A DNA stretch of 64,000 nucleotides from Paenibacillus barcinonensis (GCF_003217495.1 NZ_QJSW01000014.1:62001-126000); one strand, 5' to 3'. Shown: positions 1 through 9,036, numbered from the stretch's first letter. The notes: generated from the sequence alone by a model not told the origin. Numbers and translations: made by a program.

Positions 1-1
1 T

Positions 2-865
2 CTGCTGGCAGCTCTTGGCGGGGCTTTATGCTCGCGTGTCGGTCTGTTCAACGTGGGTCTGGAGGGACTTGTGCTGATTGGCGCGTTCTCTGCGATTGTG
101 GGTAACTATTTGTTTGGCAACGTATTGCTGGCGGTGTTGTTCTCGATCGTCATTGTAATGTTATTCTCGGCGCTCTTCGCGTTTATAAGCATCAACTTGA
201 AGGCCAATGCCATTGTGGTGGGTATATCGCTGAACTTTCTGGCGGCGGGACTCACGACATTTGCCCTGCGTGCGATCTTTGATGTAAAGGGTGCATACTA
301 CGACAAGGATATGGTGGGATTGCCGAAATGGGACATTCCATTGATCAAGGATATCCCTTGGGTCGGTACGGTGTTCTCGGGGCACAGCCCGCTCGTTTAT
401 CTCGGTATCATTATTGTCATTGCGTTACAGTTCTATCTATTTAAAAGTGTGTCCGGCTTCCGTCTTCGCTCCGTCGGTGAGAATCCGATCGCAGCACAGA
501 GCATCGGCATCAAGGTGCGTGGTATTCAATATGGCGCTGTGCTGATGTGCGGCGTGCTATGTGCACTGGCTGGAGCGCAGCTGTCACTCGGTCAGGTCAC
601 GATGTTTACCGAAGGCATGACTGCGGGCCGCGGCTTTATCGCTCTGGTTGCTACGATGCTGGGACAAGCCAATCCGCTTGGGGTGATGGGGTCCAGTGTG
701 CTGTTTGGTTTCATGGAAGCACTCAGTATTCGTCTGCAGGGCTTCTCTCTCCCGACCCATTTCACGATGATGCTGCCGTACATTGTAACACTGGTGGCGA
801 TGTTCTTTTTCAAAGACCGGACCTATGCGCAGGATGCATTGAAAGCAGGCGGAAGCTCGCGTTAA
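2..865 (+). CDS. Nucleoside ABC transporter permease, 5'-truncated by window edge
   Basis: The open frame runs in from the left edge without a start codon, so only the C-terminal part (about 287 residues) is seen. A GTG at 53 is inside the reading frame and is probably Val, because the upstream residues already fit the family pattern (RVGLFNVGLEG). The protein is hydrophobic, with about seven predicted membrane segments, and carries the G-x-N-P-x-A-A-x-x-x-G motif (SVGENPIAAQSIGI) of BPD_transp_2 permeases in BmpA-type nucleoside importers such as B. subtilis NupQ. It would pair with another permease, an ATPase and a BmpA-like lipoprotein encoded upstream of the window. The nucleoside phosphorylase two genes downstream supports nucleoside import as the job. 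Family call is good; the exact substrate is inferred. Confidence 0.85.
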   Translation: MLAALGGALCSRVGLFNVGLEGLVLIGAFSAIVGNYLFGNVLLAVLFSIVIVMLFSALFAFISINLKANAIVVGISLNFLAAGLTTFALRAIFDVKGAYYDKDMVGLPKWDIPLIKDIPWVGTVFSGHSPLVYLGIIIVIALQFYLFKSVSGFRLRSVGENPIAAQSIGIKVRGIQYGAVLMCGVLCALAGAQLSLGQVTMFTEGMTAGRGFIALVATMLGQANPLGVMGSSVLFGFMEALSIRLQGFSLPTHFTMMLPYIVTLVAMFFFKDRTYAQDALKAGGSSR

Positions 866-884
866 TAAGGAGGAATCACAAGAC

Positions 885-1556
885 ATGCATAACAAGGCTG
901 AACGTTTGAAAAAAACGAAAACACCGCCACCAAAAGCAGGCGTCGATTACGGAGATCGGCTGCCTCCAGGTCAGGTGCTGACGGAGAAATTCCCGATTTT
1001 GCATGAAGGGGAAGTGCCGGAGTATGACCTCTCCACTTGGGATTTGAAGATTTTTGGTGAAGTCGAAGAAGAGAAGGTGTTCTCTCTGGCCGAGCTTCAG
1101 GCGATGCCGCAGGTGAACATGGTCAGTGATATTCACTGTGTTACTCGCTGGTCGAAGTTTGATACACCGTGGGAGGGTATCCGCTTCTCGGAATTTGTGA
1201 AGCTGCTTGGCGTTAAGCCGGAAGCGAAGTATGTCATGATCCATGCGGATCATGATTATGAGACGAATGTGCCGCTCGAAGAGCTGATGCATGAGGATGT
1301 GCTGCTTGCATTCAAATATAACGGTGAGCCGCTCACGCCTAAGCATGGCTTCCCGCTGCGACTGGTTGTGCCGCAGCTGTACTTCTGGAAAAGTGCAAAG
1401 TGGGTGCGTGGGCTGGAATTTATGACAGAGGATCGCAACGGCTTCTGGGAAAGCAATGGTTTCCACCATTTCGCTGACCCGTTCAAGGAGCAGCGCTTCT
1501 CGGGCGATGATCTGCCGATTCCTGAGGATGAGTGGACGAAGAAGGAGTTTGATTAA
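885..1556 (+). CDS. Sulfite oxidase-like molybdopterin oxidoreductase (YuiH family)
   Basis: A 223-residue cytoplasmic protein with the oxidoreductase molybdopterin-binding fold. The segment DIHCVTRWSKFDTPWEG holds the Cys expected to ligate molybdenum. The stretch KHGFPLRLVVPQLYFWKSAKWV is typical of the family (compare the C-terminal KxxKWV of MsrP and YuiH). There is no Tat signal, unlike periplasmic MsrP, so a cytosolic location is expected. The start follows AAGGAGGAATCACAAGAC with good spacing. It lies 19 bp after the permease and is followed 1 bp later by the nucleoside phosphorylase, suggesting one transcript. The substrate is unknown. Confidence 0.85.
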   Translation: MHNKAERLKKTKTPPPKAGVDYGDRLPPGQVLTEKFPILHEGEVPEYDLSTWDLKIFGEVEEEKVFSLAELQAMPQVNMVSDIHCVTRWSKFDTPWEGIRFSEFVKLLGVKPEAKYVMIHADHDYETNVPLEELMHEDVLLAFKYNGEPLTPKHGFPLRLVVPQLYFWKSAKWVRGLEFMTEDRNGFWESNGFHHFADPFKEQRFSGDDLPIPEDEWTKKEFD

Positions 1557-1557
1557 T

Positions 1558-2349
1558 ATGCTGATGCCGATATTGCAGATTCATTCGGAGGATATGCCGG
1601 CCTATGCGATCGTATGTGGTGACCCTGCCCGTGCGGAGAAGATTTCACGCAAGCTTGAGGATGCCAGAGAACTGGCCTTCAGTCGCGAATATCGTACATT
1701 TGTCGGAATGTATGAAGGTGCTCGGCTTGCTGTTGTCAGCCATGGTGTAGGATCACCGGGGGCAGCCGTCTGCTTCGAGGAACTGATTCGTGCCGGGGTG
1801 ACCACGCTGATTCGTGTAGGTACAGCAGGTTCATATACTGCCGAGTATCCTGCAGGCAGCGTAATTGTAAGCACGGCAGCTGTTCGCTCGGACGGGCTGA
1901 CTCGTCAGCTTGTACCGGACGGTTTCCCGGCTGTGGCAGATATCGACGTGACCAGCGCATTGGTTGCGGCCGCTCGTGAAGTGGGTAGTGGTGAAGTCGC
2001 TTCGGAGGACGAGGCTTCTACTGTGAATGCCCATGCGCCCAAGGTTGGCACAGGCATTACAGTTACGCTGGATGCGTTCTTCACAGGTGTGGAGGACATT
2101 CCACATCGCAAGTACAAGCAGGCCGGAGCGCTTGCTGCCGAGATGGAGATTGCAGCGCTCTATATCGTAAGCACCTTGCGCGGTGCGCGGGCTGGAGCGA
2201 TCGTGGCGATCGACGGCTTCGCAGACAGTGATCTGGCTGCGGAATATGATCCGCATACGGATGCGGTCGCTAAGGCCGTGGAGCACGAGATCGAAGCTGC
2301 GCTTCATGCGCTCGCTACACTTGCTCGTCAGGATCAGGCACAGCAATAA
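1558..2349 (+). CDS. Nucleoside phosphorylase (PNP/Udp family)
   Basis: A 263-residue enzyme of the PNP_UDP_1 superfamily, which splits nucleosides with phosphate to base and ribose-1-phosphate. Visible signatures are GDPARAEKISR near residue 22 (phosphate loop), RVGTAGSY and the late motif AAEMEIAALY, whose Glu-Met-Glu contacts the ribose. The ATG at 1558 is chosen because AAGGAG lies about 13 bp upstream and the protein then starts like the family (MLMPILQIHSEDMPAYAIVC, 20 residues); the longer frame from 1456 would overlap the previous gene by 100 bp. Together with the permease upstream it forms a nucleoside salvage group. Preference for uridine or purine nucleosides cannot be settled by eye. 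Confidence 0.88.
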   Translation: MLMPILQIHSEDMPAYAIVCGDPARAEKISRKLEDARELAFSREYRTFVGMYEGARLAVVSHGVGSPGAAVCFEELIRAGVTTLIRVGTAGSYTAEYPAGSVIVSTAAVRSDGLTRQLVPDGFPAVADIDVTSALVAAAREVGSGEVASEDEASTVNAHAPKVGTGITVTLDAFFTGVEDIPHRKYKQAGALAAEMEIAALYIVSTLRGARAGAIVAIDGFADSDLAAEYDPHTDAVAKAVEHEIEAALHALATLARQDQAQQ

Positions 2350-2366
2350 TGGAACAGGACATACAC

Positions 2367-2409
2367 AATAGCGCCCCTACGGTTATAAACCGTCAGGGAC
2401 GCTATTTTT
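2367..2409 (+). terminator. Rho-independent terminator after nucleoside phosphorylase
   Basis: A long hairpin with arms AATAGCGcCCCTACGGTT and AACCGTcAGGGaCGCTATT, followed by TTTTTG. It lies 17 bp after the stop codon and before a convergent gene. Confidence 0.85.
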
Positions 2410-2441
2410 GTTGATTACCTTTGACGGGCAGAGATTGTCGG

Positions 2442-3314
2442 TTAGTTGTATACGATATGAATGGAATAGAAGCCACCATCCGAATTAAAGCGGCCTTCTA
2501 CGGTAGGAGCACCTTCTTTTGTAAATACGGCACGATCCGACGGGAAAGCCTCTTTTTTTACCGTATGGCCATTCAGATCTATGCCGAGTAGAAGCTTGGC
2601 CTGTGCCACACCGGTCTCCTGTAACTGCCTGGCGGTGATAGCCTTCATTTTTCTGTAATATTCATCCACGGCCTCTTGCCCCTTGTTATAAATATCATCA
2701 CTGAGGCCAATTGCGTTCACAGCTACAACCTGATGTGAGGATTGATCTACCCCGATCCATGTTCCGTATTTTTCAGTGGCATACATAAACTCGTAAATAT
2801 GTTTCTTTCCTTTGTGCTGTAGCACTACACCCTGCAGCTCCCCCATAGGTAGATCGAGTTTGCCAAACACCGCTTCGGCTGCTTCAATATCCTGTGGGGC
2901 TAAGTCCTCGATGGCCGCGTTCTCTTGGGTATAGCTGAGTTTGTTCTTTTCGAAGAAAAAGGAGATTTCATTCTCTTGAATGAATCCAGAGTGAATATTA
3001 CCTTTCAGATCAACCAGTAGCTGGCTTGGGAAAGGTGTGCCAAGCACATTAAAATCCCAACCGATACCGTCGAGGTAACTGCCTTTATCCAGCTTGTATG
3101 TTTTTTGGGTCAGCGTTTTGAGCGTTTGTTCTACTTTTTTGATAACCGCTGCTGGTGCCGGGGTTGTTTTGCTGGATGCTGCTGCGGAGACGGTGGTGGA
3201 TGCTTCGGTCTTTGCTTTGGCAGCGCTTGCCGAAGGGGAGAATGGAGCGACGGATATTGTGGCGATGATTCCTGCTAACGCCATGGTACTGAATACGTTG
3301 TAGAGTGACCTCAC
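2442..3314 (-). CDS. Secreted protein of unknown function
   Basis: A 290-residue protein, here started at GTG 3314, seven bases after a TTGGAGGT ribosome binding site. A longer frame to 3548 exists but adds a non-signal-like leader. From the GTG, the N-terminus MRSLYNVFSTMALAGIIAT leads into an alanine-rich cleavage region ending near ASA, so export by Sec is expected. It is followed by an Ala/Thr/Lys-rich linker and a mixed alpha/beta body with no motif I recognise. It stands alone, convergent with the nucleoside phosphorylase and divergent from the next small gene. Confidence 0.7.
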   Translation of the reverse strand: MRSLYNVFSTMALAGIIATISVAPFSPSASAAKAKTEASTTVSAAASSKTTPAPAAVIKKVEQTLKTLTQKTYKLDKGSYLDGIGWDFNVLGTPFPSQLLVDLKGNIHSGFIQENEISFFFEKNKLSYTQENAAIEDLAPQDIEAAEAVFGKLDLPMGELQGVVLQHKGKKHIYEFMYATEKYGTWIGVDQSSHQVVAVNAIGLSDDIYNKGQEAVDEYYRKMKAITARQLQETGVAQAKLLLGIDLNGHTVKKEAFPSDRAVFTKEGAPTVEGRFNSDGGFYSIHIVYN

Positions 3315-3541
3315 AATAAATACCTCCAAGTATAATGATTTGTCTATCCATCTATATAACAGTTCGAGGAAGTACTTTTGTGACACATCACAGGGCCTAA
3401 GTCCATAAAAATAATTTTTTCCCTTGTAAGGAGAGAAAGCGACAGGTTCACTTTGGTGTATTCCGTATGATATTGAAATCATTGGGTAACGATATACAGG
3501 AACATAATCCAACATGAAACTGCAAAAGGAGGACTCACACG

Positions 3542-3730
3542 ATGACACAGAACAATCAACCTCAGGATGAAGCAGCGATTCGCAACAAGATGGACGAAGA
3601 CGGCGATTCCTTGATGGAAAAAAAGAAGATGATGAACGGCGTGGACATTGAGCCGCAGGCAGATGAGTGGGCAGCCAAGCCGTCGCCGGTTGCGTTTAAT
3701 GAAGAAAACCATACGTCTGCCAAAAAATAA
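3542..3730 (+). CDS. Small acidic hydrophilic protein, unknown function
   Basis: A 62-residue protein with charged, low-complexity composition (many D, E, K, N) and no hydrophobic segment. The start ATG follows AAAGGAGGACTCACACG, a strong ribosome binding site, and a terminator follows the stop codon; both support a real gene. The composition resembles small intrinsically disordered proteins of Bacillales, but no family is recognised. Confidence 0.6.
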   Translation: MTQNNQPQDEAAIRNKMDEDGDSLMEKKKMMNGVDIEPQADEWAAKPSPVAFNEENHTSAKK

Positions 3731-3759
3731 GGGTCTATCCGAATAGACTGATCAACAGG

Positions 3760-3789
3760 GCAGGTACCGCAGGATGGTATCTGCTTTTT
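3760..3789 (+). terminator. Terminator after the small acidic gene
   Basis: Arms GCAGGTACC and GGTATCTGC (one G-U pair) with a 7-base loop, followed by TTTTTC. Confidence 0.75.
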
Positions 3790-3838
3790 CATCCTTGTAT
3801 AATGTTGGGGAAACATCGTGAAAGGGTGAGGGAAGAGG

Positions 3839-4324
3839 ATGAATAACGCAGTGCAGATTCGAAAGGCGCAATTAGCGGATTACACCGGTGTGTCAAGGCT
3901 GCTGGATGATCTGCATGAGATGCATGTACAGGCAAGGCCGGACATATACAAGCCTTTGCAGCCCAGGCTGGGAGAACAGGAATATACGGATTGGCTGTCC
4001 ATGGAGCAGCGCTATTGTTATATCGCGGAGCATGCGGAGACAAGGGAGCTGATCGGATTCAGCAGTGCACAGCTGAGCGTGATTCGGGAGCACTCTCTTT
4101 TTGCTGATCGCAAGATGCTCTACATTCATGAACTGGTGGTGGATTCTACCCATAGGGGGTATGGCACAGGTAAACGCTTAATGCAAACGATGCTGGAGCT
4201 GGGACGGGAGTTGAAGGCAGACCATCTGGAGTTAACGGTTTCAACGTTTAACTCGCATGCGCAGAGCTTCTATGAGCAGATGGGGCTGAAGGTGCGCAGC
4301 AGCAGAATGGAATACGAATTGTAA
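3839..4324 (+). CDS. GNAT family N-acetyltransferase
   Basis: A 161-residue acetyltransferase. The acetyl-CoA binding motif is seen as HELVVDSTHRGYGTGKRLMQ (R-G-x-G-x-G/A-type pyrophosphate loop RGYGTGK, about residue 109), followed by LELTVSTFNSHAQSFYEQMG, the usual N-x-x-A-x-x-F-Y-x-x-x-G element near the C-terminus. The ATG at 3839 follows GGTGAGGGAAGAGG. The gene is single and the acceptor substrate is unknown. Confidence 0.85.
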   Translation: MNNAVQIRKAQLADYTGVSRLLDDLHEMHVQARPDIYKPLQPRLGEQEYTDWLSMEQRYCYIAEHAETRELIGFSSAQLSVIREHSLFADRKMLYIHELVVDSTHRGYGTGKRLMQTMLELGRELKADHLELTVSTFNSHAQSFYEQMGLKVRSSRMEYEL

Positions 4325-4369
4325 GTACATACACAGAACGTTCATTTTAAAAAAACAGAAAACTCTTGA

Positions 4370-4386
4370 ATACCCCATGGGGGTAT
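4370..4386. promoter_or_regulatory. CsoR operator upstream of csoR-copZ
   Basis: The 17-bp inverted repeat ATACCCC-ATG-GGGGTAT matches the known TACCCC-N-GGGGTA copper-operator type bound by CsoR. It starts just after a TTGAAT that could be a -35 element, so repressor binding would block the csoR promoter. Confidence 0.85.
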
Positions 4387-4422
4387 GTTAAGCTACAGAA
4401 AGAATGAATGAAAAGGGGTGTT

Positions 4423-4911
4423 ATGATGGAACATCAAAGCCATCCCGAAGAGCCTCTATTCGTTGCTGCGGAGGGTTCTGCCAAGGTTATGCAGGCAGAT
4501 ACAGGAGCGCAGACGAATGCACATGAAGGTGGAATTTCTGCCTCCAATGATCAGGCAGATTCAGCACAGAAGTCTGAGCAACAAGCGGCGGATTCATGCC
4601 ACGCGGTGAATCTGGACAAGGACGGCAAGCCTGTTCGTCAGAGCCACCATTCGCAGGAGATGAAGAGCAATCTGATCTCTCGATTGAACCGGGTGGAGGG
4701 ACAGATTCGCGGCATCAAGGGTCTGATTGAGAAGGACACATATTGTGATGATGTGTTAACCCAGATTGCCGCAGCACAGTCTGCGCTGAATTCGGTGGGC
4801 AAGCTTTTGCTGGAAGGGCATATGAAAAGCTGTATTGTGGAACGTATCCAGGCTGGTGAGCACGAGGTTGTGGATGAATTGCTGGTTACCGTCAGGAAGC
4901 TGATGAAGTAA
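4423..4911 (+). CDS. csoR: Copper-sensing transcriptional repressor CsoR with N-terminal extension
   Basis: The C-terminal 90 residues are a CsoR/RcnR domain: SRLNRVEGQIRGIKGLIEKD, then the metal ligands Cys108 (TYCDDV), His133 and Cys137 (EGHMKSC). The spacing (25 and 4 residues) equals that of M. tuberculosis CsoR Cys36/His61/Cys65. Cu(I) binding is expected to release it from the operators at 4370 and 5284. Unusual is a roughly 70-residue hydrophilic N-terminal extension, rich in Ala, Gln and acidic residues, with a Cys-His and a His-His pair (SCHAV, SHHSQ). Starts at 4408, 4423 and 4426 are all possible; 4423 is preferred from AAAAGGGG just upstream. copZ follows after 67 bp. Confidence 0.9.
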   Translation: MMEHQSHPEEPLFVAAEGSAKVMQADTGAQTNAHEGGISASNDQADSAQKSEQQAADSCHAVNLDKDGKPVRQSHHSQEMKSNLISRLNRVEGQIRGIKGLIEKDTYCDDVLTQIAAAQSALNSVGKLLLEGHMKSCIVERIQAGEHEVVDELLVTVRKLMK

Positions 4912-4978
4912 CCTGCAGGTGATACCAGATGATACAGCCGTAAAATCAAATACAAACATATCCGGGGAGGAATAGAGT

Positions 4979-5179
4979 ATGTCTAATGTTACGTTGAATG
5001 TCAAAGGAATGTCTTGTAATCACTGCGTGAAATCTGTTGAAGAAGCGGTGAAAAATGCGGGAGCGAGTGGTCAGGTCGATCTGGCAGCCGGAACGGTAGC
5101 TGTAGAATACAATGAGCAAGCCGTTACGGTAGAGCAGATCAAAGCTGCAATTGAAGATCAAGGATATGACGTTGTTTAA
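4979..5179 (+). CDS. copZ: Copper chaperone CopZ
   Basis: A 66-residue heavy-metal-associated (HMA) domain with ferredoxin-like length. The Cu(I) loop is GMSCNHC (Cys13 and Cys16), and the end reads EDQGYDVV as in B. subtilis CopZ. It carries Cu(I) to CopA. The start follows GGGGAGGAATAGAGT. It lies 67 bp after csoR with no obvious own operator, so it is probably co-transcribed with csoR, while copA has a separate operator. Confidence 0.95.
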   Translation: MSNVTLNVKGMSCNHCVKSVEEAVKNAGASGQVDLAAGTVAVEYNEQAVTVEQIKAAIEDQGYDVV

Positions 5180-5229
5180 GGTGACCCAAGGGATCATTCC
5201 AAGATAAAACCAATATGTGTAGATGTTAA

Positions 5230-5273
5230 AGGCTTAAGCCATATGATCTGAGGGCGGTTTAAGCCTGATTTTC
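5230..5273 (+). terminator. Hairpin between copZ and copA
   Basis: Arms AGGCTTAA and TTAAGCCT with a 21-base loop, then GATTTTC. It probably ends most csoR-copZ transcripts before the copA promoter region. Confidence 0.55.
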
Positions 5274-5283
5274 TGTCTTATAT

Positions 5284-5300
5284 ATACCCCTATGGGGTAT
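5284..5300. promoter_or_regulatory. CsoR operator upstream of copA
   Basis: ATACCCC-TAT-GGGGTAT is a perfect 7+3+7 palindrome, almost the same as the operator before csoR. It sits 33 bp before the copA start. Confidence 0.85.
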
Positions 5301-5332
5301 GCGGAAATTTGGAGTTAATGAAAGGAGAGGAC

Positions 5333-7891
5333 ATGATGACAAACGTATCGGAACAGGCAGAGCCTGCCCACACCCCTGCGGTACAGCCGGGTCTGAAGAC
5401 AACGCTGCATATCACGGGTATGACCTGTGCGGCCTGCTCAACCCGTGTGGAGAAGGGCCTTTCCCGCATGGAAGGTGTGCATGAGGCTAATGTAAATCTG
5501 GCCATCGAACAGGCGACAATCTCGTATGACCCCGGAAGGACAAACGTAAACGCCCTGAGAGACAAGGTTGCGGCGCTGGGGTACGGTACAGTGACGGAAT
5601 CTGTAGATCTGGATATAACGGGCATGACCTGTGCGGCCTGCTCTGCACGGATCGAGAAGGGACTGTCCAGGCTGCCGGGTGTGACACAGGCCAACGTGAA
5701 TCTGGCACTGGAGACAGGACATATCGAATATGCCGCCGGAGCGCTCAAACCTTCCGATATTACGGCCAAGATCAAGCAGCTCGGCTATGGTGCAGAATTA
5801 CAGTTGACACAGGAGGAATCGACCTCGGTTCGCGAGAAGGAGCTGCAGCGCAAGAAGTGGAAGTGGATCATCTCTGCGATCTTGTCCGTTCCGCTATTGT
5901 GGGCTATGGTAGGGCATTTCTCGTTTACCTCGGGAATATATGTGCCAGAGCTGTTTATGAATCCATGGTTTCAACTGCTGCTGGCAACCCCGGTGCAATT
6001 TGTGATTGGATGGCAGTTCTATGTAGGTGCATACAAGGCGCTCCGCAACGGCAGTGCGAATATGGATGTGCTCGTTGCACTTGGAACCAGTGCGGCCTAT
6101 TTCTACAGTCTGTATCTGACGTTAACGAGCGGATATCTGCCTGCTGTTAGTACGGGCCAGGGGATGAATCATGGTGCAATGGGAGCGGATATGAGCACCG
6201 CTGTTGGTGCCGCTACTGCTGCTTCTATGCCGATGGTTGAGCTGTATTATGAGACAAGTGCTATTCTGATTACGTTGATTTTGCTCGGAAAATGGTTTGA
6301 GGCTGTGGCGAAGGGGCGCTCTTCACAGGCGATCAAAAGCCTGGTTGAATTGACTCCGCGTGAAGCACGCGTCATTCGTGATGGAGAGGAAGTGCTGGTT
6401 CCGGCCGCCTATGTAGCTGTGGGCGAGCTGGTTCTGGTCAAGCCGGGAGATAGCATCCCGGTGGACGGGATTGTAGAAGAGGGGCAATCGTCTGTAGATG
6501 AGTCCATGCTGAGCGGTGAAAGTCTGCCTGTGGATAAAAAGTCTGGGGATTCCGTCACCGGGGCGACACTAAACAAAAACGGTGTTCTTCGCGTTCGGGC
6601 TACCCGTGTAGGCTCAGACACGGCTTTATCGCAGATTATCAAGGTGGTGGAGCAGGCTCAAGGCTCGAAAGCGCCCATTCAGCGGATTGCCGATGTGATC
6701 TCGGGTATTTTTGTACCCATTGTGGTGGGGATTGCGATACTGACCTTTGTGATCTGGTATCTGTTTGCAAGCCAGGGAGACTTCGCGGGATCATTGGAAA
6801 AAGCTATAGCTGTCCTTGTTATCGCCTGTCCATGTGCGCTCGGACTGGCAACACCGACCTCTATTATGGCTGGATCGGGCCGAGCAGCGGAATACGGTAT
6901 TCTGTTCAAGGGTGGTGAGCATCTGGAGTCTGCCCAGCAGATTCAGACGGTCGTGCTCGACAAAACAGGAACCGTTACTCAAGGTAAGCCTGTATTAACT
7001 GATGTGATAACCGCACCAGATTGGACAGAAACAGAGCTGCTTAAACGTGTCGGAGCGGCGGAGCATAGCTCGGAGCATCCGTTAGCAGAGGCAATTGTAA
7101 GCGGCATTCGGGAGAAAGGTTTGCTTATTGATGCAGCAGAATCGTTTGAGAACAAGCCGGGATATGGCGTGCGTGCTATCGTTTCCGATGAGGAAATTCT
7201 GGTGGGAACCCGCCGCCTGCTCGCTGATGCAAATGTAGAAGTGCCGGAGGAAATACGGCAGAAGATGAACCGGCTTGAGGAGCAGGGGCGTACAGCGATG
7301 CTTGTTGCCGTTCAAGGGCAATGGGCGGGTATCGTTGCTGTAGCCGATACGATCAAGGATACTTCCCGCGAAGCCATCGGGCGTCTCCAGGCTATGGGAA
7401 TGGATGTCATCATGATCACAGGGGACAATGAACGAACAGCTAGAGCTGTCGCGGAACAAGCGGGTATTCATCGCGTTTTGGCAGAAGTGCTGCCGGAGGG
7501 CAAAGCCGCAGAAGTGAAGAAGCTGCAGGAGAGCGGCCGCAAGATAGCGATGGTCGGGGACGGCATCAATGATGCTCCTGCACTGGCTACAGCGGATATC
7601 GGCATGGCAATTGGAACGGGAACGGACGTAGCGATGGAGGCGGCAGATATTACGCTGATGCGTGGTGATCTGAACAGCATTGCCGATGCGATTGAGATCA
7701 GCCGGCGAACGATGGGCAATATCAAGCAAAACCTGTTCTGGGCGCTGGGCTACAATGTGATTGGCATACCGATTGCGGCAGCAGGTTTCCTGGCTCCATG
7801 GCTGGCAGGAGCTGCAATGGCGTTCAGCTCGGTGTCCGTTGTGCTGAACGCACTGCGTTTACAGCGGATGAAGCTGAAGAAGGAATCATGA
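5333..7891 (+). CDS. copA: Copper-translocating P1B-type ATPase CopA
   Basis: A Cu(I) efflux pump of about 852 residues. Two N-terminal HMA domains carry [10 protein letters not shown] (Cys32) and [10 protein letters not shown] (Cys100). Then come membrane segments with the CPC ion site ([12 protein letters not shown], about residue 499), actuator loop LSGESLPVD, phosphorylation motif DKTGTVTQG (Asp near 543), the SEHPLAEA nucleotide-binding motif and [11 protein letters not shown]. The first membrane half contains a Met- and Ala-rich external insert (about residues 270-300, with [11 protein letters not shown]), plausibly a copper-binding loop. Start 5333 is taken from AAAGGAGAGG directly upstream; a TTG at 5309 is in frame but poorly placed. 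A terminator follows at 7969. Confidence 0.97.
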   Translation: MMTNVSEQAEPAHTPAVQPGLKTTLHITGMTCAACSTRVEKGLSRMEGVHEANVNLAIEQATISYDPGRTNVNALRDKVAALGYGTVTESVDLDITGMTCAACSARIEKGLSRLPGVTQANVNLALETGHIEYAAGALKPSDITAKIKQLGYGAELQLTQEESTSVREKELQRKKWKWIISAILSVPLLWAMVGHFSFTSGIYVPELFMNPWFQLLLATPVQFVIGWQFYVGAYKALRNGSANMDVLVALGTSAAYFYSLYLTLTSGYLPAVSTGQGMNHGAMGADMSTAVGAATAASMPMVELYYETSAILITLILLGKWFEAVAKGRSSQAIKSLVELTPREARVIRDGEEVLVPAAYVAVGELVLVKPGDSIPVDGIVEEGQSSVDESMLSGESLPVDKKSGDSVTGATLNKNGVLRVRATRVGSDTALSQIIKVVEQAQGSKAPIQRIADVISGIFVPIVVGIAILTFVIWYLFASQGDFAGSLEKAIAVLVIACPCALGLATPTSIMAGSGRAAEYGILFKGGEHLESAQQIQTVVLDKTGTVTQGKPVLTDVITAPDWTETELLKRVGAAEHSSEHPLAEAIVSGIREKGLLIDAAESFENKPGYGVRAIVSDEEILVGTRRLLADANVEVPEEIRQKMNRLEEQGRTAMLVAVQGQWAGIVAVADTIKDTSREAIGRLQAMGMDVIMITGDNERTARAVAEQAGIHRVLAEVLPEGKAAEVKKLQESGRKIAMVGDGINDAPALATADIGMAIGTGTDVAMEAADITLMRGDLNSIADAIEISRRTMGNIKQNLFWALGYNVIGIPIAAAGFLAPWLAGAAMAFSSVSVVLNALRLQRMKLKKES

Positions 7892-7968
7892 AATGATTCT
7901 TTAAATGATTCTTTAAATGGTGTGATGTGTAGCAGAGGTTATGGTAAGCAAGGATCAAAAATTAGAAG

Positions 7969-8004
7969 ATGCGCGGTTTGCTTTGTGCGAACCGTGCATT
8001 TTTG
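7969..8004 (+). terminator. Terminator after copA
   Basis: Arms ATGCGCGGTT and AACCGTGCAT with an 11-base loop, followed by TTTTTG. Confidence 0.8.
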
Positions 8005-8121
8005 CTATTTGTGATGGTAGACATTTGTAGCGCTCTAAAATCATTCCGTCCTCAGTGCCTGTTTTCAGATTTTTAGTTCCTAGTACTTTAGTCTGATAGT
8101 CTCGCTCGTGCTTCCGTGCTG

Positions 8122-8169
8122 TTAATACAATTGATGCCTAATTATGAGCTTTTATAGTAATTGTATTAA
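8122..8169. repeat. 11-bp perfect inverted repeat at the edge of an AT-rich island
   Basis: TTAATACAATT at 8122-8132 and its exact reverse complement AATTGTATTAA at 8159-8169, with 26 bases between. It lies in the 430-bp gene-free stretch between copA and the secreted-protein gene, where GC content drops sharply. It could be an operator, a stem in the leader RNA or a remnant of island insertion. No T run follows, so it is not a simple terminator. Nothing else is recognised in 8005-8325. Confidence 0.6.
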
Positions 8170-8325
8170 TGAAGTGAAAATTATATATATTTTTTGGAGA
8201 TATAAATGTTTCATAGGACGAAATCCTTATTTTTACTTATAATCAATATATAGGTTTGTTTTAATGGTTATATATGGTAACGTTGTTAATGTGGAATAAT
8301 AAATTAATTAAGGAGAGATGTTTTG

Positions 8326-8976
8326 ATGAAGAAAAAATTGTTTAGCCTAGCGATGAGCACCATGTTACTCAGTCTTCCGCTTCATGCTTTTGCAGCAGAG
8401 GACATTTTAGACACCAATAACTCCATTATCACTAGTGCACCTGGTTCCGTAGAAGATACAGGACAGCGTTCGACAGGCTTTGATGATGTGGTTATTACTC
8501 CACAAGCTATTGATGATTATTATTATTTCTCTGATCCAAAGCCAGTCTCAACCAGTGACAAGGGGAAATTATATTCACATGCAGAAAGACAAAGGTATGG
8601 TGAAACAAGTGGGAATGTAAAAACATATCGTTATTACATTTATTCCAAATATGAAGGTAATGCCACCGTGGAAAAGATTTCTTCAGAATGGTACACGACA
8701 GCAAAATTAAGAAGTTCTGCGACTATGACGCTTAACACAACTCTAGGTACACAGGGAAGTTCAATCTCTGCAGGAATATCTACTACATGGCAGAACGTTA
8801 AATCCCCTACCAAAACATGGACCAACTCCAATGGGGCAAAAGCTACATACGAGCAATCTAACTTTGCAGTATCACCTGTGGGCGATTTATCTGGTAATGA
8901 GGTAAGTATTGTTCATGTGTCTAAAGTTAAATTAAAGGGCGATGCGAGAACATACAGCTTGCAATCAGGTGTTTAA
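8326..8976 (+). CDS. Secreted beta-rich protein of unknown function
   Basis: A 216-residue protein with a clear Sec signal peptide: MKKKLFSLAMSTMLLSLPL followed by HAFA-AED, giving a mature protein of about 192 residues. The mature part is rich in Ser, Thr, Tyr and Gly, has no Cys, and shows the alternating pattern of a beta-sheet protein. The start follows AAGGAGAGATGTTTTG; an in-frame TTG at 8323 is less likely. It is followed by a terminator and then by lipoprotein, ABC ATPase and permease genes of the same AT-rich codon style. That suggests a secreted effector or antimicrobial with a dedicated transport or immunity set. No family is recognised; it does not look like a lactococcin 972 precursor by length. 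Confidence 0.75.
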   Translation: MKKKLFSLAMSTMLLSLPLHAFAAEDILDTNNSIITSAPGSVEDTGQRSTGFDDVVITPQAIDDYYYFSDPKPVSTSDKGKLYSHAERQRYGETSGNVKTYRYYIYSKYEGNATVEKISSEWYTTAKLRSSATMTLNTTLGTQGSSISAGISTTWQNVKSPTKTWTNSNGAKATYEQSNFAVSPVGDLSGNEVSIVHVSKVKLKGDARTYSLQSGV

Positions 8977-9036
8977 GATAATTACATGTCAATCGGTTTA
9001 TAACTTATATTAATGTATCTGAATGCAAATTACGAG

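Noticed and set aside
3315-3548. N-terminal extension of the secreted-protein frame
   Set aside because: It would bury the signal peptide and cross the start of the divergent small gene; GTG 3314 has a good ribosome binding site.
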